64,000 nucleotides of DNA from CAYVTV01 sp964526475. Lineage in GTDB: Bacteria; Bacteroidota; Bacteroidia; Bacteroidales; GCA-2748055. Positions within the stretch are counted from its first letter, which is position 1; each line of letters begins with the position of its first letter. The stretch lies in NCBI GenBank assembly GCA_964526475.1, contig CAZGKF010000006.1, positions 1 to 64,000 of the forward strand, given 5' to 3'. The position numbers and the translations under genes are program-made. The notes under the pieces are model-generated. The model ran no database searches, was not told the origin of the DNA, and saw only the letters and a list, made by a program, of their open reading frames with translations. Shown here piece by piece: positions 1 through 8,768 of the stretch.

Positions 1-557
1 TAAGCAAAAAGGCCAATGCAGAAGGAGTAAGGCAGCAGCAAATCGAGAAGGATTACATTATCTCATGGATATTATGGGGAATTTATAACCATGATTTTTT
101 GAGCAGGGTATTAATCTTCAAAGGTGGTACATGTTTGAAGAAGATTCACATTGAAGATTATCGGTATTCAGAAGATATGGATTTCACCCTTCACCCAGAT
201 TTGGAGGGAGATATTTCAGATGATGAAATATTTTCAGCGTTTGGTGAAGTTTTTAGAGAGATTAAGGGGGCAGCCAATATTAATCTATCCATTCCTGAGA
301 ATTCAAAGGAAGTTCATGAATCCGGTGGTTTGAAATTCTTTATTGATTATATTGGACCTCTGGGAGGACGCGGAGATCATGTAAAAATGGACATTTCCAA
401 GGGTGAAAAACTGGAGTTTGAGGTCGAGAATTTGAAAATGCTAAATCAATATTCAGACATCGCTGAAGAGGAGGAGGAGGTAACAGTCCAATGTTATGGT
501 CTGAATGAAATAGTCATAGAAAAAATGGCCGCTTTGATGGGTAGGACAATACTATAA
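1..557 (+). pseudogene. AbiEii-type nucleotidyltransferase toxin, 5' cut by window, 3' truncated
   Basis: The frame is open from the first bases of the window (first full codon at 3), so the gene starts upstream. The reading runs through EKDYIISWILWGIYNHDF and then FKGGTCLKK and YRYSEDMDFTL. This is the hallmark N-terminus of the AbiEii/AbiGii nucleotidyltransferase family: the GG motif for nucleotide binding plus SED-D-DF acidic catalytic residues. In AbiE abortive-infection systems this protein is the toxin and AbiEi, normally just upstream, is the antitoxin. The product stops at GRTIL, where family members continue with an R-x-x-x-R-D-L-Y-D-type segment and a helical C-terminal domain. About 100 or more residues are therefore missing and no continuation is visible downstream. 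I infer an inactivated defence gene. Its AbiEi partner would lie outside the window. Confidence 0.75.
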
Positions 558-752
558 TACTACCCATTCATAGTACCACTTTTAATCATTTCTTAATTTG
601 TTTTTCAAATTCTGTCCAGCTATTTGGGGGTTAAGACACTTTAATGTATAGGAGAATACGAAATGGAGATTTGTTTATTCATTTTTGAGGGGCAAATGCA
701 AGAAAAAATTGAACTTAATGAAAAGTTTTTTATTTTTACAATAATATAGATT

Positions 753-979
753 ATGATTTATAAGAAATCATATGACGTTCAAAAGAATAACCAGTTAGTT
801 ATCAATCTGGCTGATAGGTTTCGATCCAAAAAAAAGGTGAGAGTTACGATCGAAAATATTGATGAGAGTCGAGATGAGAAAATCTCTTGCTTAAAAAAGC
901 AGCTAGAGACCCTATTTTTTTTTCTGATATTGCTGAGATTGATCCCGACTTCAGGTACTCTGATAATGAATTGAAATGA
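753..979 (+). pseudogene. Type II antitoxin remnant, frameshifted in a poly-A run
   Basis: The ORF from ATG 753 gives MIYKKSYDVQKNNQLVINLA followed by KKKVRVTIENID, a short N-terminal beta domain like the small antitoxins that precede MazF/PemK toxins. The frame it is read in ends at 974 with an unlikely FFFLILLRL tail. Adding one A to the run near 890-895 gives KKAARDPIFFSDIAEIDPDF and then RYSDNELK, ending at TGA 977-979. This matches the expected antitoxin C-terminus (DPxFxxDIxEIxxDF). The repaired stop overlaps the next ATG as ATGA, the usual coupling of antitoxin and toxin genes. I infer a single-base deletion; a homopolymer assembly error is the alternative. Confidence 0.6.
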
Positions 980-1158
980 AGATCAATAAATGTACTATAT
1001 GCCATCAAATTAGAACTATTGAAAGAACTCGTCTTTCGAAAAAGTATGGACAAATAGTTTCCAATGAAATTCAGAACCAAATTATTGATGCTGTTTGGTT
1101 TCTATTAGGCATCAGAAAGAACGATACAAATTTAATCCTAACACAGTGGACAAAATGA
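976..1158 (+). pseudogene. MazF/PemK-family toxin remnant with N-terminal half deleted
   Basis: The reading begins MKINK, typical of MazF-like toxin starts, and then jumps to CTICHQIRTIERTRLSKKYG, which matches the C-terminal half of MazF-type endoribonucleases (x-C/D-QIRTIDKxRLxKKxG), ending in WFLLGI. The N-terminal strands and active-site loop of about 60 residues (WxxxLxPxxG...RPxxVV) are absent. The start overlaps the repaired stop of the preceding antitoxin as ATGA. The product cannot be an active RNase. Its own stop TGA at 1156-1158 overlaps the ATG of the sulfatase, possibly by chance. The family call rests on the QIRTI block only. Confidence 0.55.
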
Positions 1159-2708
1159 TATCACAACGCAAAACTTTCTATCTTATGCTTGATATTGCAA
1201 CATGTGCGGTTTGTTGCAATATTGCAGCGGGACAAACTAAAAATGATAAGCTTACACCAAATATTATCTTCATTCTCGCGGATGACCTTGGATATGGAGA
1301 TGTAAACTTCAACAATGATTCACTGGACCGGTTTATAAATCCATATATCCAAACCCCAAGCCTGGCAAAACTGGCATCAGAATCGGTAATTTTTACCCAA
1401 CAATATGCTACTTCCCCGGTATGTTCACCATCAAGAGCCGGACTGCTAACCGGCAAGATACCGAATCGTTGTAATATTGATATTTTCATTGCTGATAAAA
1501 ATGACAATGACAAAGTTTTCTTAAGTGGCAAAGAAATCACAATAGCCGAACTTCTTAAAGATGCAGGATATAATACAGCAATTTTCGGCAAGTGGCACCT
1601 GAACGGTGCAGATTGGGAAGACAAAAGTGCCTGGACCGGCTGGACAGGTTCATTTCCAAACCAGCAGGGATTTGAGATTGGGCTTGTGAGCAAGGAGAAT
1701 CCTCATCTGACAAGGGAATTGGACAAAAATTCACAAAAAAACCCGGGTGATTTCTTTTATCTCAATGGAGAACCAGCAGGTGTTATTGAAGGATTCTCCT
1801 CCCAAATCATTACAGATAATGCTATTTCCTGGATAACTGAAAAAAGGGATGAGAAGACCCCCTTTTTTCTCTACCTTCCTTATGATGCAGTACATGAGTT
1901 GATTGTCAATCCGGATGAATATAATAATATGTATAATACCGGCGATCATGACAAGGACCAGTATTATGCCAATGTTACATTCCTTGACCATGAAATAGGA
2001 AGATTAATGGATGTGCTTGATTCATCCGGGTTAAGAGAAAATACCATCGTATTTTTTACCTCTGATAACGGACCGGAAATTTGGAGGACAAATCCGATGG
2101 CCGGCAGGTGTTTTGGAACAAGCTACCCTCTTCATGGACAAAAACGGCAACTTTTTGAGGGGGGGATAAAAGTCCCAGGTCTCATCTCCTGGCCTGGTAA
2201 AATTGTGCCTGGGGTTAGTAATTTCCCAAACGTCCATTATGATGTATTGCCTACAATATGTGAATTTGCGGGAGTTACGATTCCTGAATCCTTAGAAATA
2301 GACGGGATTAGTATTTATGAGCATATAATGAAAAGGACAGACATTAAAAGAGAAATGCCCATATACTGGCAATTTGAAAAGAGAAGAAGAAGCTGGGATG
2401 TTGAGGGGGAATTTTACAACCAAAGATTTATCGGCAACAAAATTAGTAAAGAGCATTTACCCCCGCAGGTTGTCATCAGGCAGGACAATTATATTCTGCA
2501 TGGGTTCTGCAGCAAGGAATTATACTCAAAACCGGTATCCTATAAACTCTATAACCTGGAGAAAGATCCTTTGTGCAATACGAATATATCCGGCGATAAT
2601 CCTGTCCTGCTCCAACAGATGATCCTGACCTTAGAAAAAATGCACGATGATGTTAACGCAGACCGACAAAAAAGAGCAGAAGAAAACAGGACAAGAGTAA
2701 ATCAATAG
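1155..2708 (+). CDS. Formylglycine-dependent sulfatase (arylsulfatase type)
   Basis: Family S1 sulfatase of 517 residues that hydrolyses sulfate esters, probably on glycans, after export. I chose ATG 1155 because the longer reading from 1095 adds residues that spoil the signal peptide, whereas MISQRKTFYLMLDIATCAVC gives a basic start, a hydrophobic core and AAGQ before the mature protein. NIIFILADDLGYGD supplies the metal-binding Asp pair (residues 43-44). CSPSR at 90-94 is the C-x-P-x-R motif whose Cys becomes formylglycine, matured by an anSME- or FGE-type enzyme not seen in this window. GKWHL and TSDNGPE follow as expected, and the length is normal. It sits alone among broken genes rather than in a SusCD locus, so its substrate cannot be read from context. 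Confidence 0.9.
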   Translation: MISQRKTFYLMLDIATCAVCCNIAAGQTKNDKLTPNIIFILADDLGYGDVNFNNDSLDRFINPYIQTPSLAKLASESVIFTQQYATSPVCSPSRAGLLTGKIPNRCNIDIFIADKNDNDKVFLSGKEITIAELLKDAGYNTAIFGKWHLNGADWEDKSAWTGWTGSFPNQQGFEIGLVSKENPHLTRELDKNSQKNPGDFFYLNGEPAGVIEGFSSQIITDNAISWITEKRDEKTPFFLYLPYDAVHELIVNPDEYNNMYNTGDHDKDQYYANVTFLDHEIGRLMDVLDSSGLRENTIVFFTSDNGPEIWRTNPMAGRCFGTSYPLHGQKRQLFEGGIKVPGLISWPGKIVPGVSNFPNVHYDVLPTICEFAGVTIPESLEIDGISIYEHIMKRTDIKREMPIYWQFEKRRRSWDVEGEFYNQRFIGNKISKEHLPPQVVIRQDNYILHGFCSKELYSKPVSYKLYNLEKDPLCNTNISGDNPVLLQQMILTLEKMHDDVNADRQKRAEENRTRVNQ

Positions 2709-2711
2709 CAA

Positions 2712-2957
2712 TTGAATATGACTATCACAGTGTCTGACAATGGAGTGGGAATATCTCCGGATTATATGTCTAAATTATTTGATATTGCTGAAGTTATAAC
2801 AGCAAAAGGTACTGAGAAAGAAACAGGAACAGGTTTTGGATTAATACTCTGCAAAGAATTTGTAGAAAAACATGGTGGGGAAATTTGGGTTGAAAATGAA
2901 GTAGGGAAAGGGAGTGATTTTTAATTTACTCTGCCAATTCCCGGCAAACCTCATTAA
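2712..2957 (+). pseudogene. Histidine kinase C-terminal (HATPase) fragment with premature stop
   Basis: Only the end of a sensor kinase ATPase domain remains: the G1 box SDNGVGIS, a KGTEKETGTGFGL G2 box, then LCKEFVEKHGG and WVENEVGKGS. These are strongly conserved in HATPase_c domains. TAA at 2922-2924 interrupts it after GSDF, but the same frame continues FTLPIPGKPH to a second TAA at 2955-2957. That is the normal GS-x-F-x-FTLP ending, so a sense codon has become a stop. Upstream, the fragment lies in the same frame as the sulfatase and is separated from it by only one stop codon. I infer a rearrangement that removed the front of a kinase gene. Confidence 0.75.
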
Positions 2958-3091
2958 ATTTGCAATCTCTTTTAAATTTGGCTTAAACAATTTTCTTACA
3001 TTTCTTGTTCTGCATATATTTGTAACTTTGCCAGGCAAGTGTTTCGCAGATATTTAACAGAATTTTAGTATTGAAATTAAACTTTATAATC

Positions 3092-4759
3092 ATGCGCAGG
3101 TATTTATCAAATCGTTTCGTCTTATTAGTATATATATTAATAACTGTTCTTTTTATTTCAAACCAGTCCTGTACCAGCGACAGAGTTTCTGATACCAAGG
3201 TTTTCAGTGACAATTATTCACATTGGGTGGAAGTCCTGTCATCCGATGAATTTGAGGGACGTGCTCCGACAACTCCGGGTGGTGAAAAAACAAAGAGATT
3301 TATTGAAAGTGAATACCGTCGTATAGGTTTGAGACCTTTTAATGGAGATAGTTACAGGCAGCCGGTACCTTTGGTTGAAATTACCGGAAGCAATTTTTCC
3401 AAACTGTTAGTCAGGGAAAGTAATAAGGATATCTTTTCTTTTAGCTATATGAATGATATGGTGGTGGGAACAGCCCTTCTAAAAGAAAAAACAGAGCTGA
3501 AAGAGAGTGAAATGATTTTTGCCGGCTATGGTATTGTGGCCCCTGAGTATGGTTGGAATGATTATGATGGTATTGATGTAAAGGGGAAAACAGTGGTGGT
3601 TTTTATTAATGATCCCGGGTATTATCATGGTCATGACAGTCTGTTTAATGGAAAGGCAATGACATATTATGGCCGCTGGACTTACAAGTATGAGGAAGCT
3701 GCCCGTCAGGGTGCTTCCTGTGTTCTGATAGTGCATGAAGAAGGACCTGCCGGATATGGATGGGACGTAGTCAGAAATTCATGGTCGGGCCCTCAATATA
3801 AATTGGGAGGGGAAAAAGAGGTACTTCCTGTTGATGTAGAGGGATGGATACAAAAAGATGTGGCAGAATTACTGCTTGAAAAAGCAGGTGTGTCCTTACA
3901 GGAGGCCAAAGAGATGGCCTCGCAACCCGATTTTAAGCCATTTTCCATGGGAATGAGAGTATCTGTGAGTTTTGAGGTGGATTATAAGGAAGCTTATTCA
4001 CATAATATCATCGGTTATGTTGATGGCCTTGATTATCCTGACGAAGCAGTTGTTTACATGGCCCATTGGGATCATCTGGGGAAAGTACAAACTCCTGAGG
4101 GCATAAAGATTTATAACGGAGCAATTGATAATGCAACAGGCGTTGCAGCTATTATAGCTATAGCGGAAAAATTTTCTGCAATGAAACCTGCACCCGGGAG
4201 ATCGGTTGTTTTCATTGCTCTTACAGCTGAAGAATCCGGATTGCTGGGTTCTCTTCATTATGCTCAAAATCCCTTGTTTCCGCTTGAGACTACCGCAGGA
4301 GGTATTAATATAGATGGTTTGAATGTATACGGTCCCACACATGATGTTTCTGTTGTTGGGTATAACAGCTCAGAATTGCAGGAATATCTCTTCCGCCATG
4401 CAAAGGCACAGAAAAGAGTGCTGATTCCCGAGAAATATCCCGAAAGAGGGTACTTCTACCGTTCAGATCATTTTAATTTGGTGCGTTTGGGTGTGCCCAT
4501 GATTTATGCAAACAGCGGTGAGGACTTTATCGGCAGGGATGAGGATTACCCCCGGATAGTCAGGGAGGACAAAGAGGCCAGGTATCATTCTCCTGATGAC
4601 GTTATTAATGAAAAGTGGGATTGGAATGGGTTGCACCAGAATCTCTGGTTATTTTTTAATATCGGAAAGGAACTTGCTGAAAGCGACGACTGGCCCGGAT
4701 GGAATGAAAACAGCGAGTTTAAGACGATAAGAGAAGCGAGTGAAGATAAAAGGAGGTGA
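3092..4759 (+). CDS. M28 family zinc aminopeptidase lipoprotein with PA domain
   Basis: Predicted surface or periplasmic di-zinc exopeptidase of 555 residues. ATG 3092 is preferred to the TTG at 3071 because it gives a compact lipoprotein signal ending in the lipobox SNQSC. The middle part (MIFAGYGIVAPEYGWNDYDG, then VVVFINDPG) is a protease-associated domain inserted before the catalytic core. The M28 metal ligands are visible in order: AHWDHLG, NGAIDNATG, LTAEESGLLG, NIDGLN and a late YHSPDD His. Everything needed for catalysis appears present. It stands alone on the plus strand and converges with the gene at 4796. The preferred N-terminal residue of the substrate is not predictable. Confidence 0.9.
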   Translation: MRRYLSNRFVLLVYILITVLFISNQSCTSDRVSDTKVFSDNYSHWVEVLSSDEFEGRAPTTPGGEKTKRFIESEYRRIGLRPFNGDSYRQPVPLVEITGSNFSKLLVRESNKDIFSFSYMNDMVVGTALLKEKTELKESEMIFAGYGIVAPEYGWNDYDGIDVKGKTVVVFINDPGYYHGHDSLFNGKAMTYYGRWTYKYEEAARQGASCVLIVHEEGPAGYGWDVVRNSWSGPQYKLGGEKEVLPVDVEGWIQKDVAELLLEKAGVSLQEAKEMASQPDFKPFSMGMRVSVSFEVDYKEAYSHNIIGYVDGLDYPDEAVVYMAHWDHLGKVQTPEGIKIYNGAIDNATGVAAIIAIAEKFSAMKPAPGRSVVFIALTAEESGLLGSLHYAQNPLFPLETTAGGINIDGLNVYGPTHDVSVVGYNSSELQEYLFRHAKAQKRVLIPEKYPERGYFYRSDHFNLVRLGVPMIYANSGEDFIGRDEDYPRIVREDKEARYHSPDDVINEKWDWNGLHQNLWLFFNIGKELAESDDWPGWNENSEFKTIREASEDKRR

Positions 4760-4795
4760 CGCAGTTAGCCGAATGTCCGTGCAAGTCCCAGTCTC

Positions 4796-5542
4796 TTAAT
4801 TGTTGCTGTCAGCTTCAACCACAGTTTTCTCCTTCATTTTTACTTGTTTTGTGGTCTTTTCCGGTTGCATAGCATTTTTATAGGCCTCATAAAACCCGGG
4901 TTGACTATTACGGAAAAGATGAACCATTTTGGTAATTCTTGTTTTCAAAAGACTTAAATTTTCCGGAATGCGTTTTTTCAGAAAATTAAGAGCCCTGGCT
5001 CTCTCATAACCTTCTTCCTTTAATTGCTCTATTATCTTACTTAAAGAATCGGATGCCTGCCGGAGATCATTGAGCATTTCACTGGTCAACCCATACTCAC
5101 TCCATCCGGCTGAGGTTTTTTCTGTGTTTTCATTTTTCTTGCCGGAATTTTTTGATAAATCCGAATTTTTAGTTGCAGAAAGAATGAAACCGGAAAATTT
5201 CAGAAGTTCTGTTGAATTGAGACTTTTAAACCGGGTTTCCATGAGAGACAGTTTCCGGGTGACTTTTTTTAATCCGGAATCTCTTGCCCATACTTTAAGC
5301 ACCCCGGTAACAGGCTTGATCTTTTGTTTTAATTCAAGGAAAAGGATTTGTTTTTTATCTTCAAGTGCTTTAATATCCCTGGCAGATAACTTTACAGCAT
5401 CTTCCATTTTCTTATAATTTTTAACAAACTTGTCGTAAGTCTGCTTTAATTTGGGAACATGATTCCATGTGGAAAGATTGTTTTCCATAACATCGATAAC
5501 ATTCCGGAAGATGTCAAGATTTTGTTTTGTATTATTTTTCAT
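4796..5542 (-). CDS. Uncharacterised all-helical cytoplasmic protein
   Basis: A 248-residue product that I cannot assign to a family. It has no signal peptide and no membrane segment, is rich in Lys, Glu and Leu, and reads as a bundle of long amphipathic helices, for example WNHVPKLKQTYDKFVKNYKK and LKSRxTKMVHLFRN-like stretches, with a low-complexity Lys/Ser/Asn linker around residues 125-145. The C-terminus is charged (KTTKQVKMKEKTVVEADSNN). It lies 24 bases downstream of the CHAD-domain gene on the same strand, so the two are probably co-transcribed and may share a role in phosphate-polymer or granule biology. That link is inference from position only. Confidence 0.7.
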   Translation of the reverse strand: MKNNTKQNLDIFRNVIDVMENNLSTWNHVPKLKQTYDKFVKNYKKMEDAVKLSARDIKALEDKKQILFLELKQKIKPVTGVLKVWARDSGLKKVTRKLSLMETRFKSLNSTELLKFSGFILSATKNSDLSKNSGKKNENTEKTSAGWSEYGLTSEMLNDLRQASDSLSKIIEQLKEEGYERARALNFLKKRIPENLSLLKTRITKMVHLFRNSQPGFYEAYKNAMQPEKTTKQVKMKEKTVVEADSNN

Positions 5543-5566
5543 GATGTATTGATTTAAAATGTTGCT

Positions 5567-6469
5567 TTAAATACTGTATTTAAAATATTTTTCAATCTGA
5601 TTAATAAACGCTCCTGTTCTAACCGATAATAATAAATCCGATTTCCCCATTGCTTTGAGAAGGTGTTTGCTTTTAAGATTTTCAATTTCATTCAAAAGTT
5701 TGTTTATACTTTTCCCATTCTCCTGCTGGTGACCTGTGCTGATAATGAAATTCCGGAGTTCATATAAATCCCTGTAAATTCCTAAATTATCTGCTATCGT
5801 ATCGAGTGAGCTAATGTAAACTTTTAACAATGAGGGGAAAACGAAATAAATCATTTGTAACTGATACAGTAGATATTTAATTTTTTTCCTGAAATCATGA
5901 AGTTTTGTTATCTGAAGATTTTTAGTGCAAATTTTCAGGTAATTTCTGCAATGTTTATGGATTCTGGTAATCCCTGGTTTAATACCTGAAAAATCATTCT
6001 TCTCTAATTTAAAGGTTTTCAGCCTTTCCCTGTTCACGGAAACTTCCGATGAAATGTGTTGCAGTATCTTCTGTTTCTCTATTGTATTTATAATGATATC
6101 ATTGCGCCTTTCAGCAATTTCAGCTGCAATATGATTTACCTCTTCCCGGGGTATTCCTGTTTTAAAATTCCTGTTTACAAGATTCAATGAGTGGTTTAGA
6201 ATTTCTATACTACGAATTTCGGATAGTAATCTCCCCTGATCCCTGTAGAAACGATTTTCCCTGTAGTAGAATCCGTAACCTGCTTCATCTCTTATCAACC
6301 TGAGAACTGCTCTTATTTTCTTTATATTTCTTCTTATCTCATGTATTGAAGTATGAATGTCACCGGGGGCCGGAGAACAATGGAATAATATCGCGTCTGT
6401 ACGCTCCATAAGTATGCGCATAATACCTTCAGATAGAACTTCATTTTTATGAAGGCTGAGTTCATACAT
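5567..6469 (-). CDS. CHAD domain protein (putative polyphosphate binding)
   Basis: About 300 residues read as a CHAD (conserved histidine alpha-helical) domain. HEIRRNIKKIRAVLRLIRDE near the start and HDFRKKIKYLLYQLQ in the second half are the paired His/Arg/Lys-rich helices that define the fold, followed by DNLGIYRDLYELRNFI. CHAD proteins bind inorganic polyphosphate through these basic helices. The open frame runs back to a TTG at 6508, but ATG 6469 (MYELSLHKNE) is the more likely start. No CYTH domain is attached, so this is a stand-alone CHAD. It is followed at 24 bases by the helical protein of 4796-5542. Confidence 0.8.
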   Translation of the reverse strand: MYELSLHKNEVLSEGIMRILMERTDAILFHCSPAPGDIHTSIHEIRRNIKKIRAVLRLIRDEAGYGFYYRENRFYRDQGRLLSEIRSIEILNHSLNLVNRNFKTGIPREEVNHIAAEIAERRNDIIINTIEKQKILQHISSEVSVNRERLKTFKLEKNDFSGIKPGITRIHKHCRNYLKICTKNLQITKLHDFRKKIKYLLYQLQMIYFVFPSLLKVYISSLDTIADNLGIYRDLYELRNFIISTGHQQENGKSINKLLNEIENLKSKHLLKAMGKSDLLLSVRTGAFINQIEKYFKYSI

Positions 6470-6640
6470 CTTTAATTTCTGATTTAATGAACTTTTTGTG
6501 AAGAACAAAGGTATAACATAACATTAAATTAACAAACAGATAACATTAAATTAACGTTAAAAAAATTATGATGTGGATTTATCCATAAAATGTTTAAATG
6601 GAACTTTACGGAAGATGACAAAGAGGAATCTGGGAATTGC

Positions 6641-8464
6641 TTATATCTGACTGACAGGCTCGGAAACAAAATACCTGGCAAATATTTCTCTTAATTTATT
6701 TTCAATACTTTCCAGTTCTGTTATGAGCTCTTCTCTTTCAGTTGAAAAGTGTTGTTTTGTATTGCGAAATAAATCTTTATAGTAATTAATACCCTTAAGA
6801 AGGTTCTCAGTAAAATTTTGAATATATTTTGTATTGCTCACTGTGAAGGGATAAGACATGTTTTTAATGATTTTCCGAAAATAATTCAAATTTATTTCCA
6901 ACTCTTTGATAAACATATTTGGTCTGTCATTCCTTTTAATAATATTGGTGCGACCGTATATATGGTTGACCATTTCCATTAATGAAACTATTTCAGAGAA
7001 GTAGGCCATGTTCGGTCCCGGGCAAACCGATACCCCTTTTCCTTCTTCTTTTGTGTCTATATCATTAGTGATCAGTGCTGAAGTCCCCAGTCCTACACAT
7101 AAGCATGATTTATTTACTATTTTATTAAACTCCTTATCGAAGCTGGCTGAATCCAGGTTTTTTGATTTGAGTTCAATGATTTTCTCAGTCTGATATTGGC
7201 GGGATGCTGTGCAGATGGCTTTTTTCGTAAACTCTTTACTTAAACTTGCATATTTTTTCAGACAAGGGCTTCCGGGCTGACCTTTCTTTACCAGAGCCTC
7301 TTTTTCCTGATCTTTTGTATTCCCTTTTAAACTGTTAAAAGGCACTCCAAGGGGAGAAATATCGCTTAAATACAAATCTTTTTCTTTTGCTTCAGATAAT
7401 AATGCGAGAGTATGAGGGTCCACATTGGTTGCTTCCGGTACGAGAAGAAAGGGTGTTCCCCATCCAATTGAATCGAGTTCATAGTAATCGAGTAAAAATT
7501 GATGTTCTTCTGCAGTTCCCACTCCTCCCTGTGCGGTAAATTTCACATCAGGCATAACCTCAGGGAATGCCCTGTTTTTCTCTTTAAGAGCGGTTACATA
7601 AAGTTCAAAGATGTCTTTAACCAGCTCAGCTTTATTATTCCTGAATTCTTCCAGAATGGGACCTATTAGTGCTCCATCGGTTCCAAAGCTATGGCCTCCG
7701 CAATTAAGACCTGACTCAATCCTGAACTCCGATATCCATAAGCCTTTTTTTGCCAAAAACTTTCCCTGGATCAAAGCAGACCTGTAATCACTGATCTTCA
7801 ATATTATTTTCTTTTTCATCCTGCCCTCACTGTCAGGAAAAAAATCCTCAAACTGTTCCATGTAGCTATAAAGCCGGGGGTTTAATCCTGCAGAAAGAAT
7901 TACTGAGGACTCGAGATTGCTCCTGGCAAATCCCCTCAGAGCTGCATGAGCATCGTTGAATTCTAAAGGAAGCTCTTCATTGCCAATAAAATTTGCCTTA
8001 TCGAGTTTGGTCATTATATTTACATCAATATTGCCGGCAACTAAATTCTCATGAAGCCAGGTTTTTATTTCCTTGATGCTTTTACTATCCTGAAGAACTT
8101 TTACAGCCTTTTCTCTTAGTTCCGAAATCGTAGGTAGCATATCAAGGTATCTCTCAAGTTCACAGCTTTTTTCATCAAGTGCAGATAAAAGCTTTTCAAA
8201 TTTTTCTTTCACAATAGAATCAACAAGGTTTAACCATGCTGTTATCCTTTCTGCTCTGAAATCATGAATTCTATTAGTGATAGCATGATAAGGAATGTCC
8301 AGATTCTCGCAATAAAATTTTCTCATTTTTTCCATCAACATATCATCAACCATTGATATTGATGATGATATTCCAAGAAATGCAAGCTTAATGGGTGAGT
8401 CAATAGTAAAACCTATTCCCATAACAGGAACATGGAAAGTATGTGGCTCAGGTCTGTTTCTCAT
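6641..8464 (-). CDS. Large conserved protein, possible FMN TIM-barrel (nitronate-monooxygenase-like) enzyme
   Basis: A soluble 607-residue protein without a signal peptide. The N-terminal VMGIGFTIDSPIKLAFLGIS, GLNCGGHSFGTDGALIGP and FTAQGGVGTAEEHQFLLDYY blocks have the look of an FMN-binding TIM barrel. GGH and QGGVGT recall the flavin phosphate and catalytic-His loops of nitronate monooxygenases. A second conserved part contains SPLGVPFNSLKG, GQPGSPCLKKY, CTASRQYQ and a Cys-containing KSCLCVGLG segment. I recognise the combination as recurring in Bacteroidota genomes but know no assigned function. The C-terminal 120 residues are helical. The start at 8464 gives MRNRPEPHTFHVPV, with about 300 bases of AT-rich DNA upstream. 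The CDS is certain; the enzyme class is a weak inference. Confidence 0.7.
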   Translation of the reverse strand: MRNRPEPHTFHVPVMGIGFTIDSPIKLAFLGISSSISMVDDMLMEKMRKFYCENLDIPYHAITNRIHDFRAERITAWLNLVDSIVKEKFEKLLSALDEKSCELERYLDMLPTISELREKAVKVLQDSKSIKEIKTWLHENLVAGNIDVNIMTKLDKANFIGNEELPLEFNDAHAALRGFARSNLESSVILSAGLNPRLYSYMEQFEDFFPDSEGRMKKKIILKISDYRSALIQGKFLAKKGLWISEFRIESGLNCGGHSFGTDGALIGPILEEFRNNKAELVKDIFELYVTALKEKNRAFPEVMPDVKFTAQGGVGTAEEHQFLLDYYELDSIGWGTPFLLVPEATNVDPHTLALLSEAKEKDLYLSDISPLGVPFNSLKGNTKDQEKEALVKKGQPGSPCLKKYASLSKEFTKKAICTASRQYQTEKIIELKSKNLDSASFDKEFNKIVNKSCLCVGLGTSALITNDIDTKEEGKGVSVCPGPNMAYFSEIVSLMEMVNHIYGRTNIIKRNDRPNMFIKELEINLNYFRKIIKNMSYPFTVSNTKYIQNFTENLLKGINYYKDLFRNTKQHFSTEREELITELESIENKLREIFARYFVSEPVSQI

Positions 8465-8768
8465 GATAAATTCTCCATAAAATGAGCCTGCAAGTTATGG
8501 ATAAAAGATTTAATATGTAAATAAACAGAGCAGATTCGGGTTATTATTTTAGTTATTACCAGGTAAAGACTTGATAATGAAAAAGAAATTGAAATATTTA
8601 AAGAAATTCAATTATTTTCCCTCTTTATTTTTTTTTGCAGGTTTGGAATGCATTCTTATAGAATATTTTTCTCCCTTCAATTGTATATATATTTAAATAT
8701 ATTTTTTCTTATTTTTAAACAACAAAAAATGCATTTTTTATTTTACTTCATCCTTATTCATTGATTTT
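8465..8768. other. Divergent intergenic region
   Basis: About 300 bases of very AT-rich DNA separate the divergent genes at 8464 and 8769. It contains long A and T runs but no clear TAnnTTTG box with correct spacing, no RNA fold that I recognise and no coding-like stretch. It must hold promoters for both neighbours. Confidence 0.5.

Noticed and set aside
1178..1693. 171-codon antisense ORF inside the sulfatase gene
   Set aside because: It is the complement of a well-supported gene, has no family features and Cys/Ser-rich composition typical of shadow frames. Similar long shadows lie in recG, nrfA, the OmpA-like gene and the antiporter.
2712..2957. In-frame TAA codons at 2922 and 52411 as evidence for stop-codon reassignment
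   Set aside because: All intact genes in the window end normally at TAA, TAG or TGA and contain none internally, and both affected genes are truncated in other ways.
4747..4800. AAAAGGAGGTGA, a near-perfect Shine-Dalgarno sequence, at the very end of the M28 peptidase gene
   Set aside because: It encodes the last codons and stop of that gene. Only an eight-codon ATG reading follows, and the next gene is on the other strand.
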